DNA from: Cladophialophora immunda
Lineage: Eukaryota > Ascomycota > Eurotiomycetes > Chaetothyriales > Herpotrichiellaceae
Direction of reading: 5' to 3'
Length of the DNA: 26,076 bases
Assembly: GCF_000835495.1 (NCBI RefSeq)
Contig: NW_015622553.1
Coordinates: 1-26,076 of the forward strand
Part shown: piece by piece, positions 1 to 8,725 of the stretch
Numbering within the stretch: position 1 is the stretch's first letter
Layout of the letters: the number at the start of each line of letters is the position of its first letter
Position numbers and translations under genes: made by a program
Notes under the pieces: generated by a model
Databases searched by the model: none
Told to the model about the DNA's origin: nothing
What the model saw: the letters and a program-made list of their open reading frames with translations, nothing else

Positions 1-1003
1 GTGAACAGCGGGGGTGGACAACGCACGTCGACTTGCAGGCACCTATGTACATACAGATGGCACACTGTTGCTCACGCGCTGTGACCGCCGGCTAGTATTC
101 TATCGTTTCATTCCAGGGCCTTCTAGAATTTCCCCCAGATCATACAAAAGCCTAGGGTACTTAAATTAGGCTTGAGACCGAGCATACTAGTAAGGAATCA
201 ATAAATTGCGTGGCTGGGTATGATGAAATCTGTATCCTTGCTCATGGTGGTTGCGAAGAGCACATGAAACGCGTCACCTTTTTGTCCGAATCGGGTAATG
301 CCCTGATTCTCTCGGCCAGCTAAGCCAATTACGGGTACGACTTCCACAAACATCAACTTCGAGTTCTCGATCAATTCGCAATTCAACGTCATTGTTCGAA
401 CTGTTTATTTATTCAGTAGGCAATGATTTCAAGATACATTACCCTAGACCAAACCGCGGAGCTCAAATCAGCCTGGGCTAGACTGATCAGCAACCGAAGC
501 CGGCAAGTTCAAACTGGTTCAAGTCCCATTCTAGAACAGGGTATATGAACTAAGCGTGTTATCACTGATTCAAACCAGTTGAGAAGAAGGGTTCAAGGCA
601 CTTCAGCTTTGATTCGGGACTGAATCACTCTGAACTGCGGAGGGTAGATTTGAGGGTGACACCTAACCCACTCCCGCGCCGAAGTAAACAGGTCACTAAA
701 TTGTCCGAAAAAGGAAACTACCATGATCAGTGGGAGTATCCTCCCAAAACGGAAATCACCCCAAAATAGCTTTCCCACACGACGAGCTCCGCCGTCAGTG
801 AGTCAGTATGTTAGCAGCAGCCATCATGTCACTGAAATGGCGCTGACATTTGACTGTCGCACTCGTACGAGATGGGATGCCGAGTCTAATCATTGTTATC
901 GATCTATAGACATACGAAGTGTGACGGGAGATGCATCTTGAATAAGTCAGCTGTCTTTCCAGAACAATCCTTACTGGCCGGGAAAGGCAAGGGCTCCCAA
1001 AAC

Positions 1004-1028
1004 AAAAAAAAAAAAAAAAAAAAAAAAA
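1004..1028. repeat. A25 homopolymer
   Basis: An uninterrupted run of 25 A, preceded by CCCAAAAC. It could be the tail of an old retrotransposed copy (LINE or processed RNA), but I found no reverse transcriptase sequence upstream and no clear target-site duplication. A simple mononucleotide expansion is equally possible. Confidence 0.85.
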
Positions 1029-1239
1029 TTAACGCTGAACAAACCTCACTTTGTTTAGCGCTCTCGATATCGCAAAAAGCACAACCTCCTATTATCCCGG
1101 CCGCACCTATGATTTGAAGCTCACAACAAGGGGCCGATAGCTAACTAGTAGTAGAGTGTATGACGTCAGAAACGACGGACTTCTTCGCTTGATACGGAAG
1201 ACATATAGGTTCACCCTTACTGTGCCGGCTGGAACCCTA

Positions 1240-1252
1240 CCCCCCCCCCCCC
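1240..1252. repeat. C13 homopolymer
   Basis: A run of 13 C in an otherwise mixed sequence. It is a simple repeat and prone to length errors in sequencing. Confidence 0.85.
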
Positions 1253-1799
1253 GGTGGCCGACAATGCTGAGCAATTTCCTGGCACCCAATCAATTTCCGC
1301 CTCTTTTCTACAAAGCTCTCCTTCCAACCTATCTTCTATAGGATAATGAGCCTAGAATAGCTAATTGAGATGTTTAACGTGCATTCCCCCGCACCGAAAA
1401 GTGGGGTGAGCGAAAAAGTACACCAGGTACGTTCATTTTCTACAGCGCGCATTCGACAACTAACAGGCCAAAACAAATTTCCCAAACACAGCGGAAGTAT
1501 CTATAAGCACCGCCCGAGCTAATGCAGTTATGAAATGTGAAGATTACCTGGGACCGGGGCCACTGTTAGCCAAGCTCTACGTGTCGTATTGTCCTGCATT
1601 AGCGGATGATCTTTGATTCTAATCACTCTACCACCCCAGCCCAAGAAAAGTAAAGCAGGGTTGATGGGCGGCTCCAGATCATCACCACATTAAGAATTAG
1701 ATGATTTTCGTTGCTTGGGAATGAATGCTGTGTCTTGTATTCTGAACGCTCAAACGATACTTCAAAGAGCTCTAAGATACGACGGCGTACGAGTAAGTA

Positions 1800-2054
1800 T
1801 TAAAGCACATTGTTATCCGGCCGTACAATTACCCTCGTAGCCAAAAATAGAATAATTGCGTGGAATGACATGGAATTCTGCCGAACCTGCTCGATTGCCC
1901 AGGAAGTCTTTTCACAGAAGGTAAGCCGAGTGTCGGCGTAGCGTTCAAACTCATCGATCGCCAGGTGGCGCTCTACGGGATGTCTGAGGTAAAGTTTCGC
2001 GTGCTGTATGGCAGCAGAACACGAGGACTGGGCCGAACATAAGTTCCAACACTT
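1800..2054 (-). other. Coding-like open stretch, family not recognised
   Basis: A minus-strand frame stays open from about 2054 to a TAA at 1800-1802 (roughly 84 codons). It has no ATG until late (the Met of NSMSFHAI), so it would have to be an internal or last exon. Its middle part reads like real protein rather than noise, with charged, helical sequence such as HPVERHLAIDEFERYADTR followed by LTFCEKTSWAIEQVRQ. A possible splice acceptor (CCATACAG, minus strand) lies just upstream of the best part. No upstream exon could be joined with confidence and I do not recognise the family. It could be the remnant of a decayed gene. Confidence 0.25.
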
Positions 2055-2879
2055 TCAAGTTCACGGGGGCGACGTACTCGAGCACACGGTCGGGTACCCC
2101 ATCAATGGCCCGGACAACAGTCCGGGGACGGAGTCAACGAGTCCGCAGCGGGGAGATGTACTCGATGCACATCCTGAAGAGTCGTCATGCAATACACCTC
2201 CAGGGCGCTCTGCGGTGAAAGATTTGGCGATGAAGCTTGCGCTATGGTGATTGGAGAGCTGTCAATGAAACAAGCACATACCGTGCAGTACTCCGCCGCA
2301 GCAGATTTGTCAACGAAAGTTGACTCTAGTACGGAGAGCTTTCGCGACACAATCAAGCCAGCGTTGGGAGAGATGAACAGGAGGTTCTCGTAATCACAAG
2401 CATTCGCCTGGCTCTTCGTGTTTTCTGTCAATTGGGTTGACGAGAAGGGCAAGCCGTTCCAGTCAAACTTCTCGTAGGAGCGCTATACTTTGGTTAATCG
2501 GACGGGCTTTTTCTCACTGATCACCCTGGCCTCAATGATAGTTCAAACGCAATTTTGAGCAGAATGCTGATAGCAGTTGCTACAGCGGCACCTTGATGCC
2601 CGAGTGATTCGCAGCACACAAAAGATGCCAACGACTTGTGCGATTGGAGTGTGTCTCCTTTGACATGGCTAATTCTTTCCGTCTGAAATAAGGCTAGCCC
2701 CCTGCTGTCCTGAGGTGTTAACACGTTGGCATTTTTGTGCGCGAGAGACCAAGCCTCGGCGTAAATATCCCTTTCTCGAATCTAGCCGCGAGAATAGGAC
2801 ATACCATTGCAAGCGAGAACAACTTCGAAAGGTAACTCCCAGCTCAAATCTGTGACAAAGCCAACTTCCCTAGCTGTGA
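2055..2879. other. Region without a recognisable gene
   Basis: ORFs of 60-116 codons lie on both strands and overlap one another. None shows a motif or splice structure that I can defend. Confidence 0.4.
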
Positions 2880-3150
2880 TCACTGCCGACATAGAGGACA
2901 ACTGCGGCCAGGACGTTCAAGCCACTTGAATATACAATCGGTATGGAAAAAGGTGGTGACATTTTAGTTCCATAATCTTTTCTTCCTTGGTGATCATCTC
3001 GGTACAAACAACACAGCTCTGGCCTATTTCCTTTTGGGTTGCTCCTCGAACTTTGCCAACACTTGGATGGTTGTTGGCGTACAAGCGCTTTAACTCGCAT
3101 AGAGCAGGATGATTTGGAAAGGTATTGCTGATATAATTGAGAATTCCCAT
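2880..3150 (-). pseudogene. Small RING-H2 finger protein, frameshifted
   Basis: This would encode a protein of about 89 residues, probably an E3 ubiquitin ligase or a fragment of one. The ATG at 3150 opens a frame with a helical N-terminus (MGILNYISNTFPNHPALCEL) and the first half of a RING finger (SCVVCTEMITKEEKIMELKC). The frame then runs off into a premature stop. The second half continues perfectly in another frame: FHTDCIFKWLERPGRSCPLC and a stop at 2880-2882. Together they give C-x2-C-x14-C-x1-H-x2-H-x2-C-x11-C-x2-C, a complete RING-H2 ligand set. The switch falls at a run of five T on the coding strand (five A at 2947-2951 on plus); four T would restore the frame. No intron of this size is possible, so this is either a genuine frameshift or a homopolymer sequencing error. 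It starts 5 bases after the stop of the chimeric FunK1-transposase ORF on the same strand. Confidence 0.7.
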
Positions 3151-3154
3151 AGCC

Positions 3155-3391
3155 TCAGATAGACTTCTCTACTAGCTCACGATAGGCCGTCTTCAGCGGC
3201 CCGAAGGCGCTGACGTCGCATGGCTGGGTCTTGTGAGAGGTGTGAGACGGAAGTCGACACAAAATAATGTTGTTCTCATGACAAAATTGCAACACTTCAA
3301 GGGACTCGTGGGGCCCGAAACCGTCATTGATCAGGATGCGCGGTCGGCCATTGGCCCGTGCCTTGGTCTCGGGATCAAACACGGGACGATA
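3155..3391 (-). mobile_element. Fot1/pogo-type (Tc1/mariner superfamily) transposase remnant
   Basis: About 79 codons of the catalytic C-lobe of a fungal DDE transposase. Visible are the segment around the second catalytic Asp (ILINDGFGPHESLE) and the downstream PSHTSHKTQP, CDV and FGPLKTAYRE block that carries the last acidic residue. Full-length family members have roughly 500 residues, with CENP-B-type helix-turn-helix domains in front. Those are missing, and no terminal inverted repeat was found around the fragment. It is a dead piece captured in frame behind a FunK1 fragment. Confidence 0.75.
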
Positions 3392-3652
3392 CCAGCAAGT
3401 TGTTGCTCGGCCCACCACAGAAGTCCCACGTCTCATCAAGGTGTCCAGGATAAATCGGTCGTTTCGCCCATCGCGTGTGATCTTCATGTACCTTGAACCA
3501 TTCAATTCCACGATAGTCGGATCAAATCCGAGCTGCTCTTTATCCATCCAGAGAAACCCCAAGACCACCGAAATAAATCTCGCGCCGTCTTTGTTGATAT
3601 GAAATAATGCCGAAGCAATCCCGCCAATACGATCAAACTCCCACAACCTCAT
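3155..3652 (-). pseudogene. Chimeric ORF: FunK1-type kinase fragment joined to transposase fragment
   Basis: One open frame of 165 codons contains two unrelated pieces. Residues 1-87 (3392-3652) match my knowledge of the FunK1 fungal protein kinase family in its N-terminal half. They include MRLWEFDRIGGIAS, HINKDGARFISVVLGFLWM, EQLGFDPTI and the hallmark VGRATTCW just before the kinase core. Residues 88-165 (3155-3391) match the C-terminal part of a Fot1/pogo DDE transposase. They include FDPETKARANGRPR, ILINDGFGPHESLE, NNIILCRLPSHTSHKTQP, CDV and FGPLKTAYRE. The kinase catalytic core (HRD and DFG equivalents) is absent, and so are the transposase DNA-binding region and first catalytic Asp. 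Neither activity is expected. The frame is open just upstream of the ATG as DYGTI, preceded by a possible acceptor CTACTAG, so the true start may be an upstream exon. The junction may reflect insertion, recombination or a failed splice. Confidence 0.75.
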
Positions 3653-3689
3653 GATCGTACCATAATCCTAGTAGCAAGGGCATGAACCT

Positions 3690-3864
3690 CTACGGTGCAT
3701 CTGCAACACGCTGGCAGAGGTCTCCGCAAATCCACTCCTGTGTTGATCCTTGCACGGCGGGAACCTTGCGTCCCATCCATCTAACCTCGGTCCCCTTGGG
3801 CAAGCAATTCGGCCGCGATAACTCCAAAGGACCAAGTGTCGACTGCGTTGGTATAAGCCAGATC
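3690..3864 (-). pseudogene. Kinase-like remnant
   Basis: On the minus strand, the frame starting at 3864 reads DLAYTNAVDTWSFGVIAAEL and ends at a stop at 3781-3783. The TNAVDTWSFGVIAAELL stretch resembles subdomain IX of eukaryotic protein kinases (DxWSxGvi..EL). A second frame carries on smoothly from the same place (TEVRWMGRKVPAVQGSTQEW, then ICGDLCQRVADAP). The switch lies at a run of four G on the coding strand (3792-3795). The element lies upstream of the FunK1 fragment on the same strand, and the two may be parts of one decayed gene. A stop sits directly before DLAY, so any earlier exon would have to be spliced on. The assignment is short and uncertain. Confidence 0.3.
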
Positions 3865-4107
3865 CTACTTCCAGAACTAGGTCCTCTCCTCTCCTCTCGA
3901 CTCCTTCTTTCTTAGCTCTGTTAAGCTCATGCTCTCCTTTATATTATGATGGTCATGTCGAGAATCATCTCAACCCCATATCTCGAGGCTGTAGGCAACC
4001 GAATACCAAGTCCGCGAAGCCATTTCCCATCAGAGCGTTGTAGCCTCTCCTTACCAACGAGAAATTATCAGCAGGTACCATGGCTTGAAGTCGACTGGAT
4101 GGCCCTT

Positions 4108-4617
4108 TCATCTGTATATTTCTTCGCTCGATGGTGGGTGTTCCAGGTCAAAAAGCCGGAATCCCGGCATCGAAAGCGATCTTGTGCGCGTGATCATGGA
4201 ATGGCGATGATATTTTTGAAGTGATCTCCTTGACTTGGTGATGCCATCTTGTCTCACTAGTTTAATAGTACTATTCCGTCTCCCTTGTTTGATTGTGTTG
4301 TCATTCACTTCTCTTGTTAACTGCGCAACAACCGAACCGCGTTTCGCGCTTTTCTTCGGTGCGTTCTGTTCGGGTGTTGGAGATCGGCTTGACGGAGGTG
4401 TTGGTGTTATCGATTTAGGGGAGCGTAGAGTCTGGTCACGGAAGTATTTTCGATAATAAAGGCGGGTAGAGGAAAGTTGATCGTCGGGCGTAAGGCTTCT
4501 TCGGATGGAAAGAGCCTTCCGAGGGGTTGACCCATCCTGCAGCATCAAAAGCTGCTCAGTCGCACCTTCGACTACCGCCTCCGCAATGGCAGAGCAAAGT
4601 CGGAGATCGATATTCAT
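4108..4617 (-). CDS. Hypothetical Ser/Arg/Thr/Pro-rich protein
   Basis: A 169-codon ORF I do not recognise. The first 30 residues are hydrophobic and helical (IAEAVVEGATEQLLMLQDGS). The rest is low-complexity and basic, rich in Ser, Arg, Thr and Pro (SITPTPPSSRSPTPEQ, then RSLQKYHRHSMITRTRSLSM), as in many fungal nuclear or regulatory proteins. There is no signal peptide or membrane segment. Directly upstream on the minus strand is a pyrimidine-rich tract with CTTAAC and CATAGCAG, which looks like the 3' end of an intron, so the ATG at 4617 may be internal to a spliced gene. The stop at 4108-4110 is firm. Composition favours a real coding segment, but no homology could be tested. Confidence 0.4.
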   Translation of the reverse strand: MNIDLRLCSAIAEAVVEGATEQLLMLQDGSTPRKALSIRRSLTPDDQLSSTRLYYRKYFRDQTLRSPKSITPTPPSSRSPTPEQNAPKKSAKRGSVVAQLTREVNDNTIKQGRRNSTIKLVRQDGITKSRRSLQKYHRHSMITRTRSLSMPGFRLFDLEHPPSSEEIYR

Positions 4618-5137
4618 CTACCTCTGCTATGGAAGTGTGGTTAAGTGAGAAAAGAAACAAAACATGAGCAGCTCGCACGGAAACCGCACCCCTCAGTTTT
4701 CGCCAAGCATTGCCTAGCCCTTCCGGGAAGTGCCGTAACGCCAGCTACCCTGGTCCCTTGTACTCGCGCTGTTGTCTCTTCGGCGTTTAGGTTCGTCTTC
4801 AGAAGCCCTTTCCCACGACCCCCTTTTCCATCTATCTGAAACACTGCCGCGCATAAATGGCGGCATCATTGCATAATCGTCCGTCTTCACAGGCCAACCA
4901 TTTGTCATTCTTTCGATGCCCATCCGACAGAATATATTTGGCCCAAGGTCTCTTTTGGGGCAAGCTATGGCCTCGTTAGGATAACCGCCCCAGGGTAACC
5001 ACCGTGAATGCCTTTCATGAAACGCTCTTACAATCCAGGGAAGTCTTTGGTGGTGTCTTACACTTAAGCCGAACTTAAAAGAGTCGAATAATCCCATTAA
5101 CTACATCCTTTTCACAACTCATCAGCATAGGATCGTT

Positions 5138-6963
5138 ATGGGACCTCCGGGTGATGTGGACAAGGCATCTCTTAAAGACACTATTCGACTCGATGATACC
5201 AATGACACCATTCGACTCGACGATACCAACGACACCATTCGACTCGACGATACCAACGACACCATTCGACTCGACGATACCCCTGATAGCACTCGGCAAC
5301 TCGACGATATACATGATCCCGCTCGACAACTCAACGATACCATTCGGGTCGAAAATCGCCCCGATAGCTCGGTCGTTCCAGTCACTTGGTCACTCCCACC
5401 AACGAGCTCAGACTTTGCCCGACTTGTGCCAGTCAATCATCAAGCGAAGATAGCGTTTCACGAAATTGCAACCATTCTGAAAACAGACGGCTGTTGGAAT
5501 CCCCACTGCCGGAAGTTTATCCATGTTTCCGATGTCAAAAGCAAGGTCATTTCTGGGCGCTCGAAAGAGAGCGATACCTCTGATGGTGATACTGAAACAC
5601 AAGAGATCTATACCGGCTATTTTCGCCTGAACCTTAGCATACTGCCGGACAAATTTCCCCAGGGTTGGATAATTGGAGCTGGCCGCTCAGGTATGGACCA
5701 CCTTGGAGTGGACTTCCTCCTAACAATCAAGGGTAATCGGGACCGTGTACGAGGACGCCACGCAAGTATCAAGCACCATAAGGTCAGCCGACATCTTATG
5801 ATCGCGCCGGCGCCTGGGAAGGGGGCGGTGCTTAATGGTGAAGAGGTCCCTACGGACGGGAGAGTGCTTGAGAGTGTGCGTATGGGTCTAACAATTGGCA
5901 ACCTCACTTTCAAAATAGAATTTTTACCCACAAATGTCGCTACTTACAACGAACAGCTCGACGAAATTGTACGGGAAAGTGGAACGTGGTTTACAGAAAG
6001 GATTGAATCGATCGATCCTACCCCATCGGACAACCACCTTATACTCCAGGGTTATCAGATCCAAACTCCACAAGCATTTGGAGCGTATGGAGTTGTAAGC
6101 CCATGCGTTAATACCTCCTCTGGGAACGTTTATGCGGTGAAACGGATCCAACGAACGCAATCCTCTTTCGACCAAATTGGAGACGAGATCGCGATCCTCA
6201 AGCTCTTAGAGAAACATGTAAGTAAAACAGCCTGTTAGTTGTTCTATACTAATATTTCTGGTCGAAGCCTCATATATGCGCCCTGACTGAAGTCATCTAC
6301 TCAGACGGCGACGATAGCTCCATGGGGAACAGAAGGATTAACGATGTATATATGATTTTCGAACCCTGGGCTCCTAGGACCCTCCATGCATTGATGGCGT
6401 CGCAAGTGAGCCCTTCTATACGTTGGAGGGCCTTCCACCAGGGCGCTCAAGGTATTCGATACTTCCACTCTTTCGGCGTTATTCATCGGGACCTCAAGTT
6501 TGGTAATATTCTCGTTGTCCAACTCGATCCACTACGTGTGGTCATTACTGATTTTGGCCACGCTACGACCTTTACAAACTCCCAGGACCACATGAAAGGC
6601 ACAATCAGCTACCTCCCTCCTGAAATAATCGAGCTGAAAGAAAAGTCGAACGACCCGAAGCGTACCCCACCAGACCCAGCCTTACGTTGGTCGTGCAAGT
6701 CCGATGTCTACAGCTATGGCCTAGTCGGATGGGCTTTGCGTCATGGATATTTCAAGCGTCCAGTAGACGGCATCGACAAGATCGTGCACAAAGGTCTTCT
6801 AGCAACTCTTCAAAATTCCAGGACGGCCGCGGATGAAGTTTTGGAAGATATGCTGGCATGGGATTCCGACTCGAGACTAGAAATGCGCGAAGTCCTGCTG
6901 AAACCGTGCTGGTCCGAGCCCGAAACACCGTGCATTGAGAAAAAAAGAATTTTCCCCGGATAA
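5138..6963 (+). CDS. FHA-domain protein kinase (Rad53/Chk2-like layout)
   Basis: Predicted Ser/Thr kinase of 591 residues, encoded by 5138-6217 and 6268-6963. The 50-base intron 6218-6267 has GTAAGT, a TACTAAT branch site and an AAG acceptor; it is phase 0 and restores LLEKH-PHICALTEVIYS. Residues 14-49 are a nine-residue tandem repeat. An FHA domain follows at about 176-262 (GAGRS, VRGRHASI, GAVLNGEEV), a fold that binds phosphothreonine. The kinase domain is about 306-585: YAVK with Lys335, a helix C Glu350, HRDLKFGN (433-440), DFG (455-457) and LPPE in place of APE. The Gly-rich loop is AFGAYG, lacking the usual first Gly, but the other catalytic residues are present. The FHA-then-kinase order resembles Rad53, Cds1 and Chk2 of the DNA-damage checkpoint. 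Whether this divergent copy has that role is inference, since fungi also carry lineage-specific relatives. Confidence 0.9.
5177..5284 (+). repeat. 27-base coding tandem repeat, four units
   Basis: Four consecutive 27-base units encode DTIRLDDTN, the last ending in P instead of N. Units differ almost only by C/T changes. Degenerate versions continue to about 5350 (DSTRQLDDI, DPARQLNDTIRV). The repeat lies in the acidic, Thr-rich N-terminus of the FHA kinase. Threonines beside acidic residues could be phosphorylation sites recognised by FHA domains, but that is inference. Confidence 0.95.
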
Positions 6964-7565
6964 TGAACGGTTCACTCGGATATACAACTTGCAGGAGAGG
7001 CGGTCTCCGATCCCTTTAGAGACGTAGTCTCTGCGTCAGGCGATCGGTTACTCGGCGAGGACAATCTCGGTCTCAATCATTTAGCACTTCTGCTAATCTG
7101 TTTGCTTCTAGTTAGTCAAGATCTTTCTCTTCAAATTATACCATTCTTCTCTGTTGACGGATGTAATGGGAGCGGCAGGCGCGGTGGCATTGCAAGTAGC
7201 GGCAGAGCTCGCTGTGGCTGCAGCAACTTCCAATTCGCTGTGACTGTGCGAGTCCGAACACACCCTATTCCATGGGGTGGCGCTTTCTTGACGAACGCAC
7301 CTGCGTAGGTTCTACTCGGGCTCTCCTTCACTCTGTTAAACTCATGTTACAAGTATTGTCCAATCGCAGCATGTCCCCTTAGCATTGTCAGATGAAGTCG
7401 AAGTTCGAGCAATATGCTGGGAAAACTTGGTGTCTTGAAAACAACCAGGTAACGACTCATCATCTCATCGTTCACTACGCTGAGATCATCACATGATTTC
7501 TCTCTCGCGCTCATGCCTCGTGCATCTTCTTCCTTTTCAACGGGACTAGGCCAATCGCTGTTACA
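6964..7565. other. Region without a recognisable gene
   Basis: Only short overlapping ORFs with no defensible motif. This is the 3' flank of the FHA kinase. Confidence 0.45.
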
Positions 7566-8006
7566 TGCAGCCCGGAAACTCAATTGACAAGAGGATCAAA
7601 AGTTGCACTGGGTATCGGTACGAAGACCGTCGGTGTCTTTTGCGTCTCTGTTTGCCTACGACCACATGGAGTGGAAGGTTTATTTACGAGGTGCCCATCC
7701 CATTCTTGACCCATATCCTGACAGACGCAGTAGCTCGCCCTTTCATGCTCTCCAAGTCCTCGTCAATGAGCGACCATATGCTTCCCTCGGCCAAAGACAT
7801 CCAATACCCCAAGGACATCCAGATGATTTTGAAGCTCCGCTGTGACCAAATCGCCTGAGAAGGAGGGTTACTTTGATATTGACGCGCACAATATCCCACG
7901 ACTCGTCAAATTCCTTTCTTCGAGAGAACACCGGCGACTGTGGCTCCGTGTTCATCATCTTTTCTCTTATGCGGAAAATCAAAGAGTACCGTCCTCGAAA
8001 GCCACG
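7566..8006 (+). pseudogene. Doubtful decayed coding remnant
   Basis: Two plus-strand frames look partly coding and join if one base is ignored. The first ends DIQMILKLRCDQIA followed by a stop near 7856. The second continues EGYFDIDAHNIPRLVKFLSS and then REHRRLWLRVHHLFSY, up to a strong donor site (ACG|GTAAGC, intron starting at 8007) followed by a TTAACTAAG branch-like sequence. Omitting the T of the TGA near 7856 would join them. I recognise no family. The antisense strand is also open in places, so orientation is not certain. If real, the gene ends very close to, or overlaps, the convergent minus-strand gene that stops at 8023. Confidence 0.2.
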
Positions 8007-8022
8007 GTAAGCCGTAGTTAGA

Positions 8023-8725
8023 TTAACTAAGAATGACAGAGATGTCGCATCTCAGTTCGCAGTTTAATGACTCGAGTAGATTTGATGCGTTTTCGACTTT
8101 TTGTGAAATTCTCTGCAAACAAGACTGAAAATAGTCTCCTGTCGATGTCAACTTCTGTATTTCCTGTCGAAGTTGTTCGGTCTCTCGATCCTTTCGATCT
8201 ACTTCCTCTTGAGCATTTGTGGCCTGGTCGCGCAGTAATAGCACCTCTTTGGCGAGCATTTGGTTTTCAGCTTCCAATTGCTCAGTTAAAAGACTAGGTC
8301 CCGGCTCTGGGTCTGACGACCGTGGGCGCTACAGACATATAATAGACGGTGCTTTGCCAGACTTCATCATCGCTCGTTGCCCATTTGTCAAGCCCTCCAG
8401 ATTCATCTTGTGCTACGGCTTTAATAGACTTTTTAACTTCGATCTCCCGACATAGAGCCTTATAGGCCCCAATCGATTGATCGCTCATATTTTTAGTAAA
8501 TAGTTTTTGAAGACGTGGAGGATATTTCCAACGGTATGGATCGTTGATCGTTGGAACCAGGCGAACTTGTGACGGCTCTATGTGCAGTCCTAGCTTTTGT
8601 TCTGCAATTATTAGAAGCCTTTCAGATTATAACTAGCATCTGATCTCACCGAGATGGTTTGATAACACGCAACGGCATTTGCTTCTCCATCTTGCGCGGT
8701 CTTCATTATTCCGACGAGCGGGCAT
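8023..8725 (-). CDS. Spliced coiled-coil protein of unknown family
   Basis: A three-exon model gives 206 residues. Exon 1 is 8650-8725 (ATG at 8725), exon 2 is 8363-8601 and exon 3 is 8023-8328. Intron 1 (8602-8649, 48 bases) is convincing: GTGAGA donor, CTAAT branch and TTGCAG acceptor. It joins CVLSNHL to EQKLGLHIEPSQVRLVP. The second junction is less sure. A 34-base gap, GTCTGG to CTGTAG, restores the frame in phase 0 but is very short for an intron, so it could instead be a different intron or a frameshift. Exons 1-2 form a basic, Trp-containing region (ARWRSKCR, INDPYRWKYPPRLQKLFT, GAYKALCREI) with an acidic linker (KWATSDDE). Exon 3 begins with PEPGPSLLTEQLEAENQML and forms a long heptad-rich coiled coil (LLLRDQATNAQEEVDRKDRE). 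I do not recognise the family. A structural or nuclear scaffold role would be a guess. Confidence 0.6.

Larger units (their letters stand above)
1..1799. other. Region without a recognisable gene
   Basis: I see no supportable gene here. Several short ORFs exist on both strands. The most protein-like is 198-392 on the minus strand (64 residues, ATG in an acceptable context), but it has no domain or motif I recognise and no clear splice partner. The stretch contains a 25-base A run and a 13-base C run, annotated separately. Confidence 0.5.

Noticed and set aside
480..560. Possible tRNA gene (GGTTCAAGTCC matches a B-box)
   Set aside because: The T-stem does not pair and no matching A-box, anticodon arm or acceptor stem could be built around it.
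3991..4081. Short minus-strand ORF MVPADNFSL with a GTAAGG donor-like site
   Set aside because: Only a single possible splice signal, with no downstream exon in frame and no known motif.
4714..5097. 127-codon minus-strand ORF starting MGLFDSFKFGLS
   Set aside because: It starts only about 40 bases from the FHA kinase start on the opposite strand, occupies that gene's likely promoter, and has no recognisable domain.
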